From: an uncultured Actinomycetes bacterium
Lineage (GTDB): Bacteria > Actinomycetota > Acidimicrobiia > Acidimicrobiales > Acidimicrobilacustridaceae
DNA: 52,525 nucleotides
Reading direction: 5' to 3'
Assembly (NCBI GenBank): GCA_937927725.1
Contig: CALBSE010000016.1
Coordinates: forward strand, 1-52,525
The position numbers and the translations under genes are program-made. Of this stretch, positions 17,522-26,045 are shown piece after piece; the stretch's first letter is position 1, and each line of letters opens with the position of its first letter. Under the pieces are notes generated by a model. The model did no database searches and was not told where the DNA came from. It worked only from the letters and a program-made list of their open reading frames with translations.

Positions 17522-17528
17522 CGGCCGA

Positions 17529-19322
17529 ATGATCTGTGTGGATGTTGACCGCGTAACCATGACCCGTCCCGGTCGGCCACTGTTCACCGAAGTTTCTCTC
17601 ACACTTTCTACCGGCGACCGGTTAGGCATTGTCGGACTGAACGGAACGGGAAAGTCCACGCTGCTGTCAGTCCTTACTGGCGAGGTTGAACCTGAATCAG
17701 GGGCAGTTCGTAGGGGCCGCGACGTTCGCATCGCCACTCTCCCCCAACGCCCGGTGCTGCCGGCCGGCACTGTCTTAGCTGCCGTCGAAGCGATAGCCGA
17801 ACGCGACTGGGAAGCCGCCGCCGTTCTTGACCACCTCGGCATGGCCTCACTCACCGACGCTGACACTGGTCGACTCTCTGGTGGCCAGGCCAAGCGGGTG
17901 GCACTCGCCCGCGCCCTCGTCGCCCCCAGCGACCTTCTCATTCTTGACGAGCCAACAAACCATCTCGACATTGATGCAATCGCATGGCTTGAAGATCGAC
18001 TCGACAGTTACCGAGGGGGGCTCGTCCTCGTGACCCACGATCGCCATGTCCTTGATCGCGTCACGAACCGAGTTCTCGAACTCGATCGCGGCCATTCCTA
18101 CCTTCACGACGGCGGCTACGCCGGTTACCTCGAAGGTCGTGCACTGCGCGAAGAGCAAGCAGTGACTCAAGAAGCGACACGTAAGAACTTGGCACGCAAA
18201 GAACTGGCATGGCTTCGCCGTGGCGCCCCAGCGCGAACCAGTAAGCCGAAAGCACGCATTGATGCAGCAACAACGCTGATGGAAACCAGAGTAGAACCTG
18301 CAGCGCGTTCTGGCATTCCCGATCTTTGGATTGGCACACCGCGGCTTGGCGACAAGGTTGTCGACCTCACCGATGTGTCGTTCAATCATGAAGGCGCACC
18401 ACCGCTGTTCGGTGGCATCGAACTCATGCTTGATAATCGCGAGCGTCTCGGACTCGTAGGTCCCAATGGCGCAGGAAAGTCAACACTCCTTGACCTCATT
18501 GCTGGTCGCCGCTCCCCAACGACCGGCACAATCGACGTGGGTTCAACGGTTCGAATCGGCTACTACGACCAGATCGGTGTTGAGCTTGACCCGCGTCAAC
18601 GAGTTCGTGAAGCGATCACCGGTGGCCGACGTGAACCCGATTGGCAGGATGCGGCACTTCTTGAATCGTTCTGGTTCGACGGTGATGCGCAGTGGGCACC
18701 GATGGAACTTCTTTCGGGTGGCGAACGTCGGCGTCTACAACTTCTTCTCGTACTCGCCCAAAAACCAAATGTGCTCCTGCTTGACGAACCCACCAATGAC
18801 CTCGACCTCGACACGCTGCGGGTTCTCGAAGAGTTCCTCGACGATTGGCCCGGCGCCCTCATCGTTGTGAGTCACGATCGCGCTTTTCTCGAACGCACCG
18901 TTGCCGATGTCATCGTCATGGACGGCCACGCCACCCCTTCCCGCCGCCCTGGCGGTTATGCCGCGTGGGAGGAGCAGCGCCGATCTTCCATGGTCCGAGG
19001 CCGAATTGCCGACCCCCGAAAAGCGACGAACGCGTCGGCGGGTTCAGCATCAAAGCCCTCAAAAGCCAGGCCCGCAGAGAAACCTGCAACGAGGTCGCCG
19101 AGCACCTTGCGATTCCTCGTTAAAGACCTCGAGAAGGAGATCAAGCGCCTGACAAAGGCAAAGGACCGCCTCGAACTGAAGGTGGCGGACCTTGCGGTAT
19201 CCGGAGATCACGTCGAACTCACCCATCTGGGCGGGGAATTGACCGCCGTTCTCGCCGAACTCGATGCCGCAGAAGAGCAATGGCTCGAACTCACCGACGA
19301 GGCTGAACGAGCGTCGAACTAA
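17529..19322 (+). CDS. ABC-F family ATPase (Uup/EttA type)
   Basis: 597 residues with two ABC ATPase domains and no membrane segment. Walker A motifs are GLNGTGKST (about 36-44) and GPNGAGKST (about 311-319), with signatures LSGGQAKR and LSGGERRR and both Walker B motifs (LILDEPTNHLD, LLLDEPTNDLD). The charged linker between the domains (about 200-260) is the ABC-F hallmark that reaches into the ribosome. The C-terminal 75 residues form a Lys/Glu-rich coiled coil as in Uup. It is likely a ribosome-associated translation factor or ribosome-protection protein. No antibiotic-resistance context is evident. Confidence 0.93.
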   Translation: MICVDVDRVTMTRPGRPLFTEVSLTLSTGDRLGIVGLNGTGKSTLLSVLTGEVEPESGAVRRGRDVRIATLPQRPVLPAGTVLAAVEAIAERDWEAAAVLDHLGMASLTDADTGRLSGGQAKRVALARALVAPSDLLILDEPTNHLDIDAIAWLEDRLDSYRGGLVLVTHDRHVLDRVTNRVLELDRGHSYLHDGGYAGYLEGRALREEQAVTQEATRKNLARKELAWLRRGAPARTSKPKARIDAATTLMETRVEPAARSGIPDLWIGTPRLGDKVVDLTDVSFNHEGAPPLFGGIELMLDNRERLGLVGPNGAGKSTLLDLIAGRRSPTTGTIDVGSTVRIGYYDQIGVELDPRQRVREAITGGRREPDWQDAALLESFWFDGDAQWAPMELLSGGERRRLQLLLVLAQKPNVLLLDEPTNDLDLDTLRVLEEFLDDWPGALIVVSHDRAFLERTVADVIVMDGHATPSRRPGGYAAWEEQRRSSMVRGRIADPRKATNASAGSASKPSKARPAEKPATRSPSTLRFLVKDLEKEIKRLTKAKDRLELKVADLAVSGDHVELTHLGGELTAVLAELDAAEEQWLELTDEAERASN

Positions 19323-19340
19323 CCCCTCGCCCATCACCGG

Positions 19341-19346
19341 TAGATT
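19341..19346 (+). promoter_or_regulatory. -10 box TAGATT of a leaderless promoter
   Basis: TAGATT ends 8 nt before the GTG at 19355, with no Shine-Dalgarno box. Confidence 0.5.
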
Positions 19347-19354
19347 CCTAGACC

Positions 19355-20920
19355 GTGACTGACGTCGAGACCCCCACCGAAGCGCTGCAGGACCTGCGGC
19401 GTGCTCGACGCCATAACCGACTTTCCGAGGTCCACTGGATCGATGCGCTCTATCGCGTCTACATGGTGGGCCTCGCTGCGGTGATCTTCATCATGTTTGC
19501 GGTCAGTCGCCTGCCAAACGATCGACTCACAAATGATGAAGCGATGCGCTTTGCCAACGAAGCACCCATGTGGCTCGGACTTGGCTTTGCAATTGCGATC
19601 GGCATCGGTTTGCGATCAGGTGGTCGCGGCGGCCCGCTCGTATTAGAAGCGCCGGTCGTGATGCACGAACTCAACGCGCCGGTTCCGCGTGAATCCGTCG
19701 TTCGAGGACCAGCAATCAAGCAACTTCGATTCATGGCATTCGCAGGTGCGGTCATCGGCGCGATCATCGGCGAGGTCGCTGCACATCGACTTCCGGTCAA
19801 TCCCGCTGCGGCGATTGTTTGTGGCGCTCTTTCATTCGCCCTCGCTGGCATGCTCGCTTCGGCAACGGCACTCGCCGCATCTGGGCGTCGACTCAGGTGG
19901 TGGCCCGCCAACTTCCTCGCGGCGATTCTCATCGGGTGGTCAGCACTTGATGTGCTGGGCAAGCGAACCACATCGCCATTCACACTTCTTGCCGATATTG
20001 CCTTCTGGCCAATCACCTTCCGTGCGCTTGCGCTCATCAGCATCGTGCTTGTAGCCGTCGTGGTTTGGCTCGGGCTTTCACGAATTGGCGATCTCTCGAT
20101 TGAGCACGCATTGCGTCGCGCGGGACTTGTCGCTCAGTTGCGTTTCGCGGTCACACTGCAGGACGTGCGTACCGTCGTCCTTCTTCGCCGGCAGCTTTCG
20201 CAAGAGAACGCTCGACTGCGGCCTTGGATTCGTATCGGCCGTGCAAAGAAGAAAAGCTTCATTCCGCCAACGTGGAAACGCGATTGGCAGAGTTACTTAC
20301 GCTTCCCACTCCCCCGACTCATCCGAATGGCCATGTTCGGTGCCATCGCCGGACTTTCCCTCGGCGCATTGTGGCGCGGCACTATCCCGATGATCATCGT
20401 TGCGGGCCTTGCGCTCTACCTCGTGGCCTACGACGCGTCTGAGCCCACAGCACAAGAGGTTGATCACCCGACTCGATGGGAAAGTTTTCCCGAAGCACCC
20501 GGCGTGCTCATCCTCCAACACATCGCTGCTGCATTTGTTGTTATGGCGTTTATTTGCCTCGTTGCGGCGGGCGCGGCGACTCTCCTTGTGCCCTTTGCTG
20601 TCGTATGGAAGCTCACGCTCGTGATGTTCGTGCCCGTAGCGCTCGCGGCCGCAGTGTCGGCCATGATCAGCACCGCACAAGGCGCGCCCGACATGGCCGG
20701 GCTTGCCGGACTTGGTCCCGATGTCATGGGCTGGCTCATGATCGCCCGACTCGTCATTCCTCCAGCGATCACCATCATCGCTCTTCTCCCTTTGCTCAGC
20801 GCGGGGACTGATCCCAATGCCATCAACACCACCAAAGTCGGCAATGCAACGGTGTACTCACTGTTCGCCGTCGGCGGTGCCATCCTTTATTTGCGCACAC
20901 GGAAGCCGAAGCACCTGTGA
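19355..20920 (+). CDS. Polytopic membrane protein, probable ABC exporter permease
   Basis: 521 residues with a 35-residue charged N-terminus and about ten to twelve hydrophobic helices arranged in two groups separated by a cytoplasmic loop (about 240-315, rich in Arg/Lys). I do not recognise a named family. Its stop overlaps the GTG of an ABC ATPase (GTGA, 20917-20920), which strongly suggests it is that ATPase's membrane partner. The start is the GTG at 19355 under a leaderless promoter. The substrate is unknown. Confidence 0.72.
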   Translation: MTDVETPTEALQDLRRARRHNRLSEVHWIDALYRVYMVGLAAVIFIMFAVSRLPNDRLTNDEAMRFANEAPMWLGLGFAIAIGIGLRSGGRGGPLVLEAPVVMHELNAPVPRESVVRGPAIKQLRFMAFAGAVIGAIIGEVAAHRLPVNPAAAIVCGALSFALAGMLASATALAASGRRLRWWPANFLAAILIGWSALDVLGKRTTSPFTLLADIAFWPITFRALALISIVLVAVVVWLGLSRIGDLSIEHALRRAGLVAQLRFAVTLQDVRTVVLLRRQLSQENARLRPWIRIGRAKKKSFIPPTWKRDWQSYLRFPLPRLIRMAMFGAIAGLSLGALWRGTIPMIIVAGLALYLVAYDASEPTAQEVDHPTRWESFPEAPGVLILQHIAAAFVVMAFICLVAAGAATLLVPFAVVWKLTLVMFVPVALAAAVSAMISTAQGAPDMAGLAGLGPDVMGWLMIARLVIPPAITIIALLPLLSAGTDPNAINTTKVGNATVYSLFAVGGAILYLRTRKPKHL

Positions 20921-21663
20921 CCTCAGCATTCGCACTACCAAAACAGCCACCCACTCCTGCTACTGAGCCACGTCTCAAACCCGACGCGGCATTGCAGACT
21001 CTCGATCTCTCGAAGGACTACGGCGACGGCATGGGGCTCACGACCGAGCTCGATCTCGTCATCGGCAAGGGTGAACTTGTCATGCTTGTTGGTCCGAACG
21101 GTGCCGGTAAGTCGACGTTCCTTGGTCTTGCCGCTGGCATGCTCGAACCCACAAACGGTTGGGCGTTCATCGCCGGCAGCCCTGCTGGCACAGTTCCGGC
21201 TCGCGCTGCGCTGTCCTATCTTCCCGACAATCCCGTGCTCTATGACGATCTCAGTCTCGGCGAACACATCGAATACATCGCACGACTTCACAAGACGGTC
21301 GATTGGCAGGACTACGCCGATGACCTCGTCGACATGTTCGGACTGGGCGATCGCATCGACGATCTTCCCTCTCGATTCAGCCGCGGCCTGAAGCAGAAAA
21401 CGGGACTCATCCTCGGTCTCATTCGTCCATTCACCGTGATGCTTGTTGATGAACCATTCGTCGGGCTCGACACTCCCGGCCAAGAAACGCTCGTTGAAAT
21501 CATGAGCGATGTTGTTGCCCAGGGCGCAACAATTATCTGCTCAACCCATCAGCTCGATCTTGTTCCCAGTGCTACACGTTGTGTGGGCTTGCGCGACGGG
21601 GAACTTGCCTACGACGGTCCTGCAACTGCAGCCAAGATTCGCGAACTGGTCGGCGGCGAATAA
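20917..21663 (+). CDS. ABC transporter ATP-binding protein
   Basis: 248 residues, one ABC domain. Walker A GPNGAGKST is at about 59-67, Walker B is VMLVDEPFVGLD, and the switch histidine is in CSTHQLD. The signature motif is unusual, FSRGLKQK instead of LSGGQ, a form met in ABC-2/CcmA-like exporters. A roughly 30-residue proline-rich N-terminal extension precedes the domain. It is coupled by a GTGA overlap to the preceding membrane protein and followed 3 nt later by the DUF3097 gene, so the three may be one operon. Confidence 0.88.
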   Translation: MTSAFALPKQPPTPATEPRLKPDAALQTLDLSKDYGDGMGLTTELDLVIGKGELVMLVGPNGAGKSTFLGLAAGMLEPTNGWAFIAGSPAGTVPARAALSYLPDNPVLYDDLSLGEHIEYIARLHKTVDWQDYADDLVDMFGLGDRIDDLPSRFSRGLKQKTGLILGLIRPFTVMLVDEPFVGLDTPGQETLVEIMSDVVAQGATIICSTHQLDLVPSATRCVGLRDGELAYDGPATAAKIRELVGGE

Positions 21664-21666
21664 TCC

Positions 21667-22500
21667 GTGGCCGAAACGCCGTATCGAAAAGGCATCCTGT
21701 CCGAGCCTCTCGACCTCGACGGAGATACTCCCCGTTCTCGCCAACAACCTCCGGTCATCGCCGCGACACCTGGCCTCGAGGTGGAAGTGCGAGGCACTCA
21801 CCTTTGGGGCGTTGTCGTTGAATGTGATTCTTCGTTCGTCACACTTCGAGATCGACAAGGTCGTGACCACAAGATCCGGTTGCGGGACGGCGCGTTCGAC
21901 GTGAAAGGACGTCAGGTCACCCTGGCTCGCCCCAAAGCATCGAGTACCGCAGCGGCAACGCGTACCGCTTCGGGATCAGTCGCGATGCCATCGGCACCGG
22001 CCCGCATGGCACGTGCAAGTCGACTGCTCGTTGAAGGCGTCCACGACGCAGAGTTAGTAGAGAAGGTGTGGGGAGACGACCTGCGCGTCGAAGGTGTCGT
22101 CGTTGAGCTTCTTGATGGCGCTGACAACCTGCATGAAATCGTTCGATCGTTCGGTCCGCGCAGCGGTCGCCGTCTCGGCGTGCTTCTTGATCACCTCGTT
22201 GACGATTCCAAGGAATCGCGAATCGCCGCAGGAATCGACCATCCCGATGTGCTCGTCACCGGGCACCCCTACGTCGACATTTGGGCGGCGGTGAAACCTT
22301 CCGTCGTTGGCATCGCTGCATGGCCCGACATCCCAAAGGGTCAGCCCTGGAAAGAGGGCATCTGCGCCGCGCTTGGCGTTGATGACCCTCGACTGTTCTG
22401 GAAGAAAATTCTCAATTCCGTGACGTCCTATGCCGACCTTCAACCACCTTTGGTCGGAGCGGTTGAACAACTCATTGACTTTGTGACCGAACCCTCGTAG
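21667..22500 (+). CDS. DUF3097 family protein
   Basis: 277 residues matching the actinobacterial DUF3097 family as I remember it. An N-terminal beta-rich part (about 35-90, TPGLEVEVRGTHLWGVVVEC) is followed by a Toprim-like part: RLLVEGVHDAELVEKVWGDD supplies a Glu and GVLLDHLVDDSKE an acidic pair, as expected for a metal-binding Toprim fold. An Ala/Ser-rich linker separates the halves. The start is the GTG at 21667, 3 nt after the ABC ATPase stop. The function is unknown; the Toprim resemblance suggests nucleic-acid or phosphotransfer chemistry, which is inference. Confidence 0.8.
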   Translation: MAETPYRKGILSEPLDLDGDTPRSRQQPPVIAATPGLEVEVRGTHLWGVVVECDSSFVTLRDRQGRDHKIRLRDGAFDVKGRQVTLARPKASSTAAATRTASGSVAMPSAPARMARASRLLVEGVHDAELVEKVWGDDLRVEGVVVELLDGADNLHEIVRSFGPRSGRRLGVLLDHLVDDSKESRIAAGIDHPDVLVTGHPYVDIWAAVKPSVVGIAAWPDIPKGQPWKEGICAALGVDDPRLFWKKILNSVTSYADLQPPLVGAVEQLIDFVTEPS

Positions 22501-22539
22501 GTAACCCCTCTAAGGGCCAAGCGGACCGGCCAGCACGGG

Positions 22540-22545
22540 TAGCGT
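22540..22545 (+). promoter_or_regulatory. -10 box TAGCGT of a leaderless promoter (crotonase)
   Basis: TAGCGT ends 7 nt before the ATG at 22553, without a Shine-Dalgarno box. Confidence 0.6.
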
Positions 22546-22552
22546 TTCTCTC

Positions 22553-23266
22553 ATGACCGACTCCGCCGTTACCTACGAACTCCAAGACCGCGTCGCCATC
22601 ATCACCATTGACGACGGCAAAGCCAACGCCATAAGCCACGACATCGCTGCTGGTGTTCATGATGCGCTTGAACGCGCGAGATCAGAGGCCGGCGCCGTCG
22701 TACTTACTGGGCGCCCTGGTCGTTTCTCCGCAGGTTTCGACCTTTCCGTCATGACTTCAAGCCCCGAGGCCGCTCGCAACCTTCTCAAGGCAGGCGCCGA
22801 TATCGCCATCGAAATTCACGAGTTTCCGATGCCCGTTGTTATTGCCGCTACCGGCCATGCACTCGCAATGGGAGCAATCCTGCTCATGTCCGCCGACATT
22901 CGTATCGGCGTAGAGGGCAACTACAAAATTGGCCTCAACGAAGTCGCGATCGGCATGCCCGTTCCCAAGTTCGCGGTTGAACTCGCCCGCACGTCGCTTT
23001 CAAACGCCGCGTTCACTTCTGCCGTGAACCACGCAACCGTGTACGACCCTGCTGGTGCGGTCGTTGCTGGCTACCTCGATCAGGTTGTTGCCGACGACGC
23101 GGTACTCCCCACGGCTCTTGCTCAAGCTGCCGAACTTGCGGAACGACTTGATGCCGATGCTTTTGCACTCACTCGCAAGAATTGTCGAGGCGCTTCGCTC
23201 GACCTCATTCGCAGCGGACTCGCTGCCGACATCGCAACCTTCGTCGTGAAAGTGCCCGAGGCCTGA
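22553..23266 (+). CDS. Enoyl-CoA hydratase/isomerase (crotonase) family protein
   Basis: 237 residues, a compact crotonase. The first oxyanion-hole segment is GRFSAGFDLSVM and the second is ATGHALAMGAILLMSADIRIG. GLNEVAIGMPVP carries a Glu near the usual catalytic position. It is short for the family, with a reduced C-terminal trimerisation region. These proteins act on the alpha-beta bond of acyl-CoAs (hydration, isomerisation, hydrolysis). It is monocistronic under a leaderless promoter; the substrate is unknown. Confidence 0.88.
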   Translation: MTDSAVTYELQDRVAIITIDDGKANAISHDIAAGVHDALERARSEAGAVVLTGRPGRFSAGFDLSVMTSSPEAARNLLKAGADIAIEIHEFPMPVVIAATGHALAMGAILLMSADIRIGVEGNYKIGLNEVAIGMPVPKFAVELARTSLSNAAFTSAVNHATVYDPAGAVVAGYLDQVVADDAVLPTALAQAAELAERLDADAFALTRKNCRGASLDLIRSGLAADIATFVVKVPEA

Positions 23267-23267
23267 T

Positions 23268-23282
23268 CTCCTGATTCAGGAG
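23268..23282. terminator. Short palindromic hairpin between convergent genes
   Basis: CTCCTGATTCAGGAG is a 7-bp inverted repeat about a central T, just after the crotonase stop and overlapping the end of the ferric-reductase-like gene. On the plus strand CCTGTTTTC follows, so it could terminate plus-strand transcription. Confidence 0.4.
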
Positions 23283-23872
23283 CCTGTTTTCGTCGCCGAC
23301 TGTTTGACACTTTCGGCGCGGCCGGGGCCGACAATTCGGTAAACGGTGAAAAACACTACGGCGCCAACGGTGGCAAGAACGCTCCAACGCAGTAACGGGT
23401 TCTGATGATCGGAGCCCGCTGTGAGGAGGTGGATTGTTGCCATCGCATAGAGCGGATAACTGGCGAGATGCACGCCACGCCACAACTTCTGCGGCAATCG
23501 ATTCTTGAGAAGAGATGTCAGTTCCACCGCGAGCAAGAAATAGAACGCAACGATCCCCCACGCCATCGGTCCTGGTTTCCAGGTTGAGGCGAACGGAACG
23601 AAGGCTTGCGTGAGTTTGTAGCCGTATTCGGATTTCATCCACGGATCGAATGACAGCGTCACAAAGTGGACGATCGTAAAGATGACTGCGAGTCCACCGA
23701 GAAAGCGATGTACGTCGAGTAACCACGGCGCAGGGGAACGGCGACCAAGCGCTCGTGTCGAGAGCGCCAACCCCCACAAAACAGCGAGAGCAAGAAGTGC
23801 CCACGCCACGATTCCCGTGGAACGCGAGACATACCACCAGACTTTTGTGGCACCAAAGATGAGTTCGGTCAT
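23276..23872 (-). CDS. Ferric reductase-like transmembrane haem protein
   Basis: 198 residues with five to six helices. The histidine-bearing helices DVHRFLGGLAVIFTIVHFVTL and LWRGVHLASYPLYAMATIHLL would bind haem b, as in ferric reductase-like/MsrQ-type proteins (PF01794). No flavin or NAD(P)H domain is attached. It is last in a four-gene operon with two low-complexity exported proteins and ApbE. Such operons move electrons across the membrane to a covalently flavinylated acceptor; here the acceptor is not evident. Confidence 0.85.
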   Translation of the reverse strand: MTELIFGATKVWWYVSRSTGIVAWALLALAVLWGLALSTRALGRRSPAPWLLDVHRFLGGLAVIFTIVHFVTLSFDPWMKSEYGYKLTQAFVPFASTWKPGPMAWGIVAFYFLLAVELTSLLKNRLPQKLWRGVHLASYPLYAMATIHLLTAGSDHQNPLLRWSVLATVGAVVFFTVYRIVGPGRAESVKQSATKTGS

Positions 23873-23890
23873 GTCAGTCGCACCACCATG

Positions 23891-24847
23891 TCATTTTTCA
23901 AGCGTAGGCCCCTCAATGAGAAACGCTTCGAACTGCCCGACAGGGAGAGCGTCACCGTCATCGGTTACTAGCAGTGCAGACAGTCCTGCGTTCTCGATGA
24001 GCGCAGCACCCTCTGTTGCACCAGCAATGAGCGCAGCCTTTGCGTGAACCTCTCCCCACGCGGCATGAGCCGCGATCACTGTGACCGACGCCAGACCACT
24101 TTCTGATGGTCGTGACGTTGCCGGATCAAGAAGGTGGTGGGCTTCGCCACTCGTTGTCGGCCATTTGCGACGCAGCCTCGAACTTGTCGTTACCGATCCA
24201 TCGCCAAGACCAAGGACAGCGAGGTCGTCACCGGGATGAAAGGGGTCGTCGATGACGATTGTCCAACCTCCGCCTTCGGCGGTAGCACCTCCCACCCGAA
24301 CATCGCCGCCAAAGTCGAGACAAGCTCCGCTCACGCCATCTTCCATGACTTGCGTGAACAAACAGTCGGCCGCGTATCCCTTGCCAATGCCGCCAAGATC
24401 GAAATGCAATCCCGGCGGCGTTTGAATCAAAAACGCACGTGAGTCAAGTTCCACGCCATTAAGTCCACCCGGCATTGACGTTGGTTCGACAACCACGACC
24501 GGAGCCCGCGTGGCGAGGTCATCGAATGTCTCGTCGTAGCCGCTACCGCGCAATGCATCAAGCATCGTGGGGTCGAAACGGCCACCAGTCGCACGCCATG
24601 CGTCGACTGCAAGCGAAAGAATCGCGAATGTTTCGGGGCTAACAAACACGGGCGCACCTGCGTGGTCGTTGAGTTGCGACAATTCGCTCTCAACGATGAA
24701 GCGCGACCAGCGTTGTTCAAGTTCCGCCATCTTTTCCACGACACGATCAAGGATTGGTTCTGCCCGATCGTGTGCCACCACAACGCGAACAACGCAGTCG
24801 CTGCCCATTGCGCGAAACGCGCGTGAGTACTCCTGCATCCCGCCCAT
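23891..24847 (-). CDS. apbE: FAD:protein FMN transferase (ApbE family)
   Basis: 318 residues. ApbE attaches FMN covalently to a Thr/Ser of FMN-binding domains outside the membrane. Visible landmarks are MGSDCVVRVV near the start, GGRFDPTMLDALRGSGYD, and DLGGIGKGYAADCLF followed by LDFGGDVRVGG. I see no lipobox or clear signal peptide. It starts at the ATG at 24847, 8 nt after the preceding stop; a second ATG three codons on is possible. The usual substrate, a protein with a DGxTSAT-type flavinylation motif, is not visible in the neighbouring genes. Confidence 0.9.
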   Translation of the reverse strand: MGGMQEYSRAFRAMGSDCVVRVVVAHDRAEPILDRVVEKMAELEQRWSRFIVESELSQLNDHAGAPVFVSPETFAILSLAVDAWRATGGRFDPTMLDALRGSGYDETFDDLATRAPVVVVEPTSMPGGLNGVELDSRAFLIQTPPGLHFDLGGIGKGYAADCLFTQVMEDGVSGACLDFGGDVRVGGATAEGGGWTIVIDDPFHPGDDLAVLGLGDGSVTTSSRLRRKWPTTSGEAHHLLDPATSRPSESGLASVTVIAAHAAWGEVHAKAALIAGATEGAALIENAGLSALLVTDDGDALPVGQFEAFLIEGPTLEK

Positions 24848-24855
24848 GTTGTCGA

Positions 24856-25392
24856 TCAGGAAGCGCGAGTTCGAGGCGCAGTGGTAGTGACAACCGGAGC
24901 CGGCGGTGCGGTAACAGGCGCAGAAGTCGCAGGAGGTGACGTCACCGGCGCTGAGGGCGCTGACGTCACCGGAGGAGCCGAAGTTTGTCCTGTATTCGAA
25001 CCATTTGATGCCGACGACGCCGGTGCAACACCCGAAGAGGCGGTAGCAGCGGTGGCTCCAATCGGGGCGCCAACCGCTTTCGCAGCGCCTGGCGATGCAG
25101 CGGCCGGCGGTGCACCCGCAACCGGCACGGCAGCAGGATCGACTGCGGCTCCAGCAACCGTCGAAGTCGAGTCAGCAACACTGCCGGCGGGGCCAGTGAC
25201 GCTCAACTCAACGGTTGGGGGCGATGACGATCCGGTCTGCTGGCCACTCAATGCGAGAGCAGCGACTATGGCGGAGGTAGCGGCCAAGCTGAGGCCTGCG
25301 GTGAGAGCACGGGAAGCAGGAGCATTCGTGCGGTTCTTCTTTGCGTGTGACTTCGAAGCGGTTGGCGTTTGGGTGGGAATGCGATCAGTCAT
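24856..25392 (-). CDS. Low-complexity membrane-anchored or exported protein
   Basis: 178 residues: a basic N-terminus (KSHAKKNR), one hydrophobic segment (about 30-48, ALTAGLSLAATSAIVAALAL), then 130 residues of Ala/Pro/Ser/Thr-rich sequence ending in a Val/Pro/Thr-rich tail. There is no folded domain I can name. In related actinobacterial operons the gene before ApbE and the ferric reductase encodes an FMN-binding protein with a similar Ala/Pro-rich N-terminal stretch; here the FMN-binding half is missing. The start overlaps the previous gene by 8 nt (ATGACTGA). Confidence 0.6.
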   Translation of the reverse strand: MTDRIPTQTPTASKSHAKKNRTNAPASRALTAGLSLAATSAIVAALALSGQQTGSSSPPTVELSVTGPAGSVADSTSTVAGAAVDPAAVPVAGAPPAAASPGAAKAVGAPIGATAATASSGVAPASSASNGSNTGQTSAPPVTSAPSAPVTSPPATSAPVTAPPAPVVTTTAPRTRAS

Positions 25393-25900
25393 CTTCGCCT
25401 ACTCGTTCATGGTCATCGCCAGGTTCGCTCTCGTGCTGAGAGCGCGAGGTTGTGGGCGGGCTCGTTGTCAGCGTCGTGGTGGGCGCGGGAACAACCTGCG
25501 TCGTGGTCGGAGTGCCAGTGGAGGGTGAACCACTCGGTGCCGATGCACCTGACCCAGACCCACCCGTCAGACCCGACACGTTGAGCGAGGACGAGCCGTT
25601 CGAGGATCCAGACGGCGAACTGGCCGCTGCGCCCGCTCCGGTCGACGTGTTTGTGGCACCAGCAGGAGCCGAGGGCGTCGCTGCACCAGACTGATCGGCA
25701 GCCCCGGCGGTTGGGGTGACAGAGTCGGCGCGAACAGCACTCGGCGTGGCGAGCTGCGACACATTGGCGGCGGTGAGCTTCCCGACCGGCTTTGCCGAAC
25801 CAACATTGAGTAGTCCGACATTGGCAGCAACGGCGCCGCTCGCGGCGGTCACGAAAATGGCAGTAGCCCCTGCGAAGGTAAGTGCGAGTCGTCTATTCAT
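25385..25900 (-). CDS. Exported low-complexity Ser/Gly/Thr-rich protein
   Basis: 171 residues from the ATG at 25900: a signal peptide (MNRRLALTFAGATAIFVTAA...AVAA, about 1-26), a short ordered-looking stretch (NVGLLNVGSAKPVGKLTAANVSQL), then Ser/Gly/Thr-rich repeats and an acidic, charged tail (ESEPGDDHERVGEDD). The ATG at 25900 lies 7 nt after a TACGGT -10 box, so the message looks leaderless; a GTG at 25909 would overlap that box. It is the first gene of the ApbE/ferric-reductase operon and divergent from the two-component system. The function is unknown; it may be a cell-wall-spanning linker. Confidence 0.62.
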   Translation of the reverse strand: MNRRLALTFAGATAIFVTAASGAVAANVGLLNVGSAKPVGKLTAANVSQLATPSAVRADSVTPTAGAADQSGAATPSAPAGATNTSTGAGAAASSPSGSSNGSSSLNVSGLTGGSGSGASAPSGSPSTGTPTTTQVVPAPTTTLTTSPPTTSRSQHESEPGDDHERVGEDD

Positions 25901-25907
25901 GACCTTC

Positions 25908-25913
25908 ACCGTA
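25908..25913 (-). promoter_or_regulatory. -10 box TACGGT of the ApbE operon (leaderless)
   Basis: TACGGT on the minus strand ends 7 nt before the ATG at 25900. The 145-nt gap to the response regulator at 26046 presumably holds both divergent promoters. Confidence 0.5.
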
Positions 25914-26045
25914 GAGACCGCTCCCCCAACGAAACCCTCGCGAATGGTTAAGAACTGGCAAAGTCCGCCGCAAATGACCTCGGCCCCCGCATTCCACTAC
26001 CGGGTAGGCGTGTTTCCATCGCAAACCCGTGCCACCCTTAGACCC

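Noticed and set aside
24881..25528. Open frame on the plus strand across the low-complexity proteins (215 codons)
   Set aside because: Either strand yields Ala/Val/Gly-rich sequence here; the minus-strand frames have a signal peptide, promoter spacing and operon overlap, the plus-strand one does not.
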